Assembly: GCA_016271365.2 (NCBI GenBank)
Contig: CM057456.1
Coordinates: 606,303,501 to 606,367,500, forward strand
Length of the DNA stretch: 64,000 nucleotides
Direction: 5' to 3'
DNA from: Neoceratodus forsteri
Taxonomy: Eukaryota; Chordata; Ceratodontiformes; Ceratodontidae
Position 1 is the stretch's first letter; the number at the start of each line of letters is the position of its first letter. Below the pieces are notes generated by a model, which saw nothing but the letters and a program-made list of their open reading frames with translations, made no database searches and was not told the DNA's origin. The translations under genes were made by a program, and so were the position numbers. Positions 59,547 to 64,000 of the stretch are shown here, piece after piece.

Positions 59547-60990
59547 ATGGCTGCAGAAGACATGCCGATGAACCGCGGCCTGGAGCAGCAGGTGGCCCTC
59601 ATGCCATCACAGCCCACACCAGCTGCAGAGAGTGGTGGACAGACCAACAGCAGAGGGAGGTGGGCACAGTCAGCAAATTTCAGCAAGGCACAGGTGGCAG
59701 TGCTGGTCACCGACATACAGCAAAATTTCAAAGTCCTCTATGGTAGGCAGTCCCTGTCCACCCTCTATGGCTAGAGTTCCAGGTGGCGATCAACACTGTG
59801 GGATCAGAGGCCCGCACACTGGCTGTGATCAAGTACAAGTGATGGGACCTCTGGTCACAGGTCAAGAAGAAACTGCGTAGGGTACGCCAGTCAAAGAGTA
59901 CCACAGGTGGTGGCCCATCACCGCCAGTACACCCCATAACACCAACAAAGAAACTGGTTGCGGACACCATCAGCAATGTCTTGACAGATGGTGAGCCCAG
60001 TGAACTGGACACCATGCCAGGTGAGCGAGATGCACAGGGGCACACACCACACCACCCACACACAGCATGTACACACTGCTAACTGACAACCTGTGCACCC
60101 CCTCTCCACAGTGAATGTCGACAACAGCCCTGATGAGGGAACTTCAGGACTCAGTGGAGGCACAATGCAGATAGCACCCACAGACAGTAAATAACAGGAC
60201 ATCTGCTGAGATAGGTGCCATGGCAACCACAATGCAGAGGTAACTGATGTGGATCTCATTTCCCAACACCCACAGGGACACGGCAGGACATGGATGCCAT
60301 GCAGGAGGATGCCACACAGCAGCCAACACAGACTGACAATGGCCAGGAAGTAGACATGCCATGGAGCCATGAACACCTGCAACAGGGGACAGACTGTGCC
60401 AGGGACACATCAACCTAGATCCCCACTGCAGTGAAAAGATGGACATCGGAGGGCATGGAGGCAGAAGGACAGTGTACACCACCATCCAAAGGCTGCAGCA
60501 ACACCAAAGCCAGAAAACAGGACAGCAGCACCATGCCCTGTGTGGGCACTGGCACACCTGGCACCCCACCCCAGCCTGGTATGATGACCTGGGGACATTG
60601 GTGGGGCCACCACCTACCAGGCGCGCACACCGAATGACACCAAGCTCCCTGCTGACCACCTCTTACCCCGACCTGCAGATGCTTGACTGTGACCGGCTGC
60701 AGGCAACCAAGGACAGCACAGTAACTGTGGAATAGCTCACATAGGTGGTCGTGAATGCTGTATGCTCACAGCAGTGGCTGTCCACCGACATGGCTGCAGG
60801 TGTCAGGGCACAGGAGAGGCTGGCCGAGGAGGTCGATGCCGGTGCCCGTGCACAGCAATGGCTGGAAGACAAGGTGGCTGCAGGTGTATGTGCCCAGGAT
60901 CATGTAGCCGATGCCCTTGCAGCCATCGCTGCACATGACAGCCATGCGGCCACAGCCACCCACACACATAGATGATGTGGTGCGGGGATT
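59547..60990 (+). pseudogene. Harbinger Myb/SANT-like DNA-binding protein gene, broken
   Basis: The start ATG at 59,547 (MAAEDMPMNRGLEQQ) precedes the Myb-like domain: WAQSANFSKAQVAVLVTDIQ and then, after a frameshift and a stop near 59,770, VAINTVGSEARTLAVIKYK. An in-frame stop follows where tryptophan is expected, then QVKKKLRRVRQSKSTTGGGP. This order (NF...VLV, RT...K.KW, KKK...TGGGP) is the Myb/SANT-like family shared with Harbinger second ORFs and the host protein NAIF1. A donor at 60,021 (CCAG|GTGAGC) and an acceptor at 60,111 bound a 91-bp intron; further exons are less certain. The C-terminal frame 60,745-60,975 holds four 14-residue repeats (QERLAEEVDAGARA type), a likely coiled coil. 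At least one frameshift and one stop inactivate it. Confidence 0.7.
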
Positions 60991-61620
60991 GGCACAAGTG
61001 GTACCCGCTGCAGCAGGAGAAGAACAGCCCACCCAGCCCACAGGCATGGTAGTCCATGCCAGTGCACTACCCACTGAACAGCAAGGGGATGTGCCCACCA
61101 CTGGAGTGCAGCGGTCTCAGTGTACCACACAGCCAAAGGCAGCACCCTCACCACAGGCCACTACATGGCGCGCTGCTGCAGGCACTAGGGATCGTGCCCA
61201 TGGAGGCCACAGCCATTAGCCTGGTTGGCCACGGCAGCAAGTTATCACAGACACACTGGCTGCACACACACACACACAGGCACATGCACCCACATGCCAC
61301 AGCATGCATGCCATGATGCACCCACCAGATTCAACACACAGTGGCATGGACACACATGGCACTGCCAGCACAGCACACACCACATGGGACACACATTTGG
61401 GTAACTGCCACTGCTACCCACAGTGCAGCCCACCAAAGCCCCCCCAGTATATGTGGCACCTGCTGGGTAGCACACTGGGCATATGTGCCCTGCAGCATGC
61501 CACCGGCTGCACTTGTGCACTCTGTCTGGCAGTGTCATCATCACACACACATGGACCCTGCCCTAGTGTCCAAAGGTGCAATGCGCCATGTGGTGGCACA
61601 CCACCTGTGCCGCCATGCAG

Positions 61621-62834
61621 TCAGCAACAGGGGGACACCAGGGGTGTCTCTGGACCCTCTGTGCCATGGGTGGCTGCTGGCCATGGGCCATGTGGTGGTA
61701 TGGGGGGCTCATCAGGGTATGCTGGTGGCCACTCTTCAGGGGGTGCCGGGAGCCTGCAGTGCATGCGCATGTTGTGCAACATGGCACAGGTGGTGAACAC
61801 TCTGCACACCATGCCCGACACCAGCATCATTGTGCCACTGCTGTGATCCAGGCAGTCAAAACGCATCTTCAGTAGTCCTATAGTATGCTCCACAATGTTG
61901 CATGCCCTCATGTGTGCCACATTGTAGGCCTCCACTGCAGGGTGTTGTGGTGCCAGGAAGGGTGTCAGGAGGTATGTCTGCAGTGGGTAGCCGCTATGGC
62001 CTGTGGGGGTGACAGTGAGAATCATTAGTACCATGCTACAGCCACACAGAGCAGCAATGTGCAGCAGCAGACATGACACACGCATACCTATGAGCCAGCC
62101 ATACCCCTCTGGTTAGCTTGCAAGATGTCGGGATGTCGCTTGAGCTCGCTGTTGTTGAATATGTTAGCATCATGGCATTCCCCAGGGTACTTCGCACACA
62201 CATTCATCAGGAGCCCATTCATATCACAGATGACTTGGCAATTGAGACTGTGGTACCCCTTCTGAATGTAGTATGCCTTCTCATTCATCGCCAGAGTCAG
62301 GACTGGCACGTGTGTACAGTCTATAGTGCCAACCATGTTTGGCATGCCATAGATGTCATGGAATGAACCCTTGGCTGCTCTGATGTCATCCTGCATTGTG
62401 GGGAACCAGATGTGGCGTGTCCGGTGGTGCACCAATACGTCTGTCATCTGGTGCAGTGCCCATGACACCGAAGACTGGCTCATGCCAGTGACATCACCGG
62501 TGACCCTCTGGAAGGTACTTGTGACATAGTATTGCAGGGCAAAGAGTACCCTGGTCTCCATGATCATGGTCATGGAGCACCATGTGCGTGGCCAGACCTT
62601 GTCCTGTACCAGACCACAGATGTACTGCAGTGTGTCATGGTCAACACAGTATCGCTGCAGGCATTCTGTGTCCTGCAATATGTGTACCTCCAGCCTGGAC
62701 CTAAACACCCATGGGCCTCTCCACCATCTGTGGGCTTGGTGCTCTGTGATGGCATCTTCCAGGAGAACCATGTGCATCAATGCACCGGGGCACATGGTGT
62801 GTGGATATGCTACTCCGCTCCATTCAGTCAGCAC
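61621..62834 (-). pseudogene. Harbinger DDE transposase (HARBI1-like), two exons
   Basis: A nuclease that would cut the transposon ends. Exon 1 (62,834-62,088) contains YICGLVQDKVWPRTWCSMTM, SVSWALHQMTDVLVHHR, MPNMVGTIDCTHVPVL with the first catalytic Asp, and YPGECHDANIFNNS with the second Asp. An 87-bp intron at 62,001-62,087 has GT (GTATGCG) and AG (CCCCCACAG) ends. Exon 2 (62,000-61,621) has GHSGYPLQTYLLTPFLAP, usually GDSGYPL. The third catalytic residue is the Glu in NIVEHTIGLLKMRFDCL. Just before the donor the frame is off by one base: four Gs near 62,105 where three would read GYGWLIG across the splice. The length of about 370 codons is normal for the family. Apart from that G-run the gene is open, so it is a recent loss. 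The true N-terminus may lie a little upstream. Confidence 0.85.
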
Positions 62835-63070
62835 TCACTGCCACCATCCAGGTCTATGGTGTGTGTGGTGCAGGGCAGGCAACACAGCACACGCCCTGTA
62901 AGGGGCATGTCAGGATCATGCGATGTGGGTGTGTCACCCGGCAGGATGCCACAGTCACAGCAGCAACAATGGCGGTGGTGGGCGTTAGTGCCAGCAGAAT
63001 CGGCGGTAGGCATGGCCTACCAAGGTGTCTGATAAAGGTCTCAATCACCTGTTACCAGGACCATGTACCC

Positions 63071-63616
63071 ATGGGGGCTATCTGGGAGGTTACAGAGCAG
63101 CAAATGGTGAGTGTGGTGGGACGAGTGTTTGGGTGTGTGGGCAGTGGCTGCTACTGGGGCCTGTGCAGATCCATTGCCCTCTGCTGTGTGTTGCAGGCGA
63201 CAAGGGGCAGGCTCACACATCTGGTCCTGGTGCAGCTGGATCTAGGGCCGGAGGGCACGGGACAGGTGGTGGCCCCCAGGAGATGGCTCCCATATGACAT
63301 GCTCCTGTACCTCTGCCTGCGCCAGTCCACGAGGGACATGCTGTACCACAATGACATCAGGGATCTGTGGGCCATCTGTTGGCCATCTGTAAGCCATCCA
63401 AGGTAGGTGTTGTGCACATTTCTAGAGTGTTTGTGTGTGCATGCACTGCACCCTTGCATCCCCATGGCTATTGATGGTAGTTCCCTTGTGTGTGTGTTCT
63501 TCTTGTTCCAGCAATATCAGGGACCTGTGCAGAGGCTCATGTTGGAGGAGAAGCCCTTCACCAGTACCACCCCACCCCCAGTGTCTTCCACCTCTGAGTC
63601 AGAGGAGTCGGACTAG
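63071..63616 (+). CDS. Unrecognised small three-exon gene beside the transposase
   Basis: Exon 1, 63,071-63,106, starts MGAIWEVTEQQM in a good context (CCCATGG) and has donor GTGAGTG. Exon 2, 63,197-63,402, follows acceptor TGTGTTGCAG in the same phase and reads GRLTHLVLVQLDLGPEGTG, then RRWLPYDMLLYLCLRQSTRD. It ends at donor AAG|GTAGGT. Exon 3, 63,512-63,616, follows acceptor TTGTTCCAG and encodes LEEKPFTSTTPPPVSSTSES before an acidic end and a stop. An AATAAA lies at 63,704-63,709. Exon 2 contains a direct 11-bp duplication of TGGCCATCTGT near 63,375-63,390. Without it the exon 2-3 junction is in phase and the product is about 111 residues; with it the frame breaks. I do not recognise the family. 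It may be an accessory Harbinger gene or part of a host gene next to the element. Confidence 0.5.
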
Positions 63617-63703
63617 GTGCCCAGCAGCAGCATACATGATGGCCATTTGCACCTGAATTGCATGACCCAGTTCTATTACCCTTGCCCCACCCCCCCACTG
63701 TGT

Positions 63704-63709
63704 AATAAA
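63704..63709 (+). promoter_or_regulatory. Polyadenylation signal of the small gene
   Basis: AATAAA lies 88 bp after the stop codon of exon 3 and is followed by a GT-rich stretch at about 25-60 bp, the usual arrangement of a vertebrate poly(A) site. Confidence 0.55.
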
Positions 63710-63729
63710 CACTGTGGTTATTGCAGCTT

Positions 63730-63765
63730 CTGTGTATATGTGTGTGTGTGTGTGTGTGTGCGTGT
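63730..63765. repeat. (TG)n microsatellite
   Basis: A TG dinucleotide run of about 36 bp, just after the poly(A) signal. Confidence 0.9.
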
Positions 63766-64000
63766 CTCCCTCATTCACCCTGCCACTGTGCTGCATGGTT
63801 GGGCACGGTATCCATGGTACACTGGTGGTGTCTGCATATGCCACCCACTGGGGCATGCTGAGGGCCTGTCCTCACATTGGCCATGGTGCGTGCAGGGCCA
63901 TGCTGCATCTGGTATGGTGTGTGTGTGTGCTTCTGCCACAGTTTTATGGGGCGGGCCATGGGCACTGTTGTGCCATGCTGCCGGCAGTGCCTGCATGCAC

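Larger units (their letters stand above)
59270..64000. mobile_element. Harbinger DNA transposon block, right end outside window
   Basis: Base composition shifts from AT-rich to GC-rich and CA/TG-rich at about 59,270 and stays so to the window end. The block holds a plus-strand Myb/SANT-like gene, a convergent minus-strand DDE transposase and a third small plus-strand gene divergent from the transposase. In this superfamily the Myb-like protein binds DNA and escorts the transposase. No terminal inverted repeat was identified, so the outer limits are inferred from composition only. Confidence 0.6.

Noticed and set aside
59438..61796. Numerous overlapping frames opposite or shifted from the Harbinger Myb-like gene, up to 180 codons
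   Set aside because: GC-rich CA/TG composition lowers stop frequency; none shows a motif and they overlap each other in all frames.

Overview
The window looks like non-coding vertebrate nuclear DNA. It has short interrupted reading frames, canonical GT-AG introns, CpG scarcity, and decayed LINEs of the CR1, L2 and Rex1/Babar-like types. It also has CORE-type SINEs, Harbinger and other terminal-inverted-repeat DNA elements, and a Gypsy-like solo LTR. This mix of old CR1/L2/Rex1-like LINEs with Harbinger points to a non-mammalian, non-avian vertebrate such as an amphibian, lungfish or reptile. The sequence alone does not fix the species. I recognise no host protein-coding gene and no bacterial feature.

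Layout. 1-5 kb: a Penelope-like motif, a CR1 tail and a 2.03-kb solo LTR with a 4-bp target-site duplication. 5-10 kb: a foldback element, an unrecognised 136-codon frame, a decayed Rex1-like LINE and a CR1 reverse-transcriptase relic. 11.5-14 kb and 32-39 kb: two copies of one ~2.45-kb composite repeat built of tandem ~296-bp foldback units. The second copy is split by an almost full-length 4.6-kb L2. 14-19 kb: an interrupted CR1, a TATG/TA microsatellite tract, a cluster of four tRNA-like sequences and a CORE-SINE. 19-31 kb: mostly unclassified AT-rich DNA with a 1.15-kb TIR element, small tandem repeats, foldback elements and LINE tails. 39-44 kb: an L2 scrap and a duplicated unit whose second copy carries a 2.7-kb purine-rich segment. 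44.7-47.3 kb: a second, 5'-truncated L2 with a 313-bp insertion. 47.5-51 kb: a ~48-bp minisatellite interrupted by a minus-strand Rex1-like LINE and by a 360-bp element. 51-58 kb: hAT-like and other MITEs, Penelope-like motifs, a LINE relic and a SINE.

59.3-64 kb: a GC-richer block holding most of a Harbinger transposon. It has a plus-strand Myb/SANT-like gene with a 14-residue-repeat tail and a convergent two-exon DDE transposase that differs from an open frame by about one G. Divergent from the transposase lies a small three-exon plus-strand gene of about 111 codons, carrying an 11-bp duplication, that I do not recognise. In known Harbingers the Myb-like protein and the transposase act together. 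The extra gene is the most interesting item here. The right end of the element appears to lie beyond the window.
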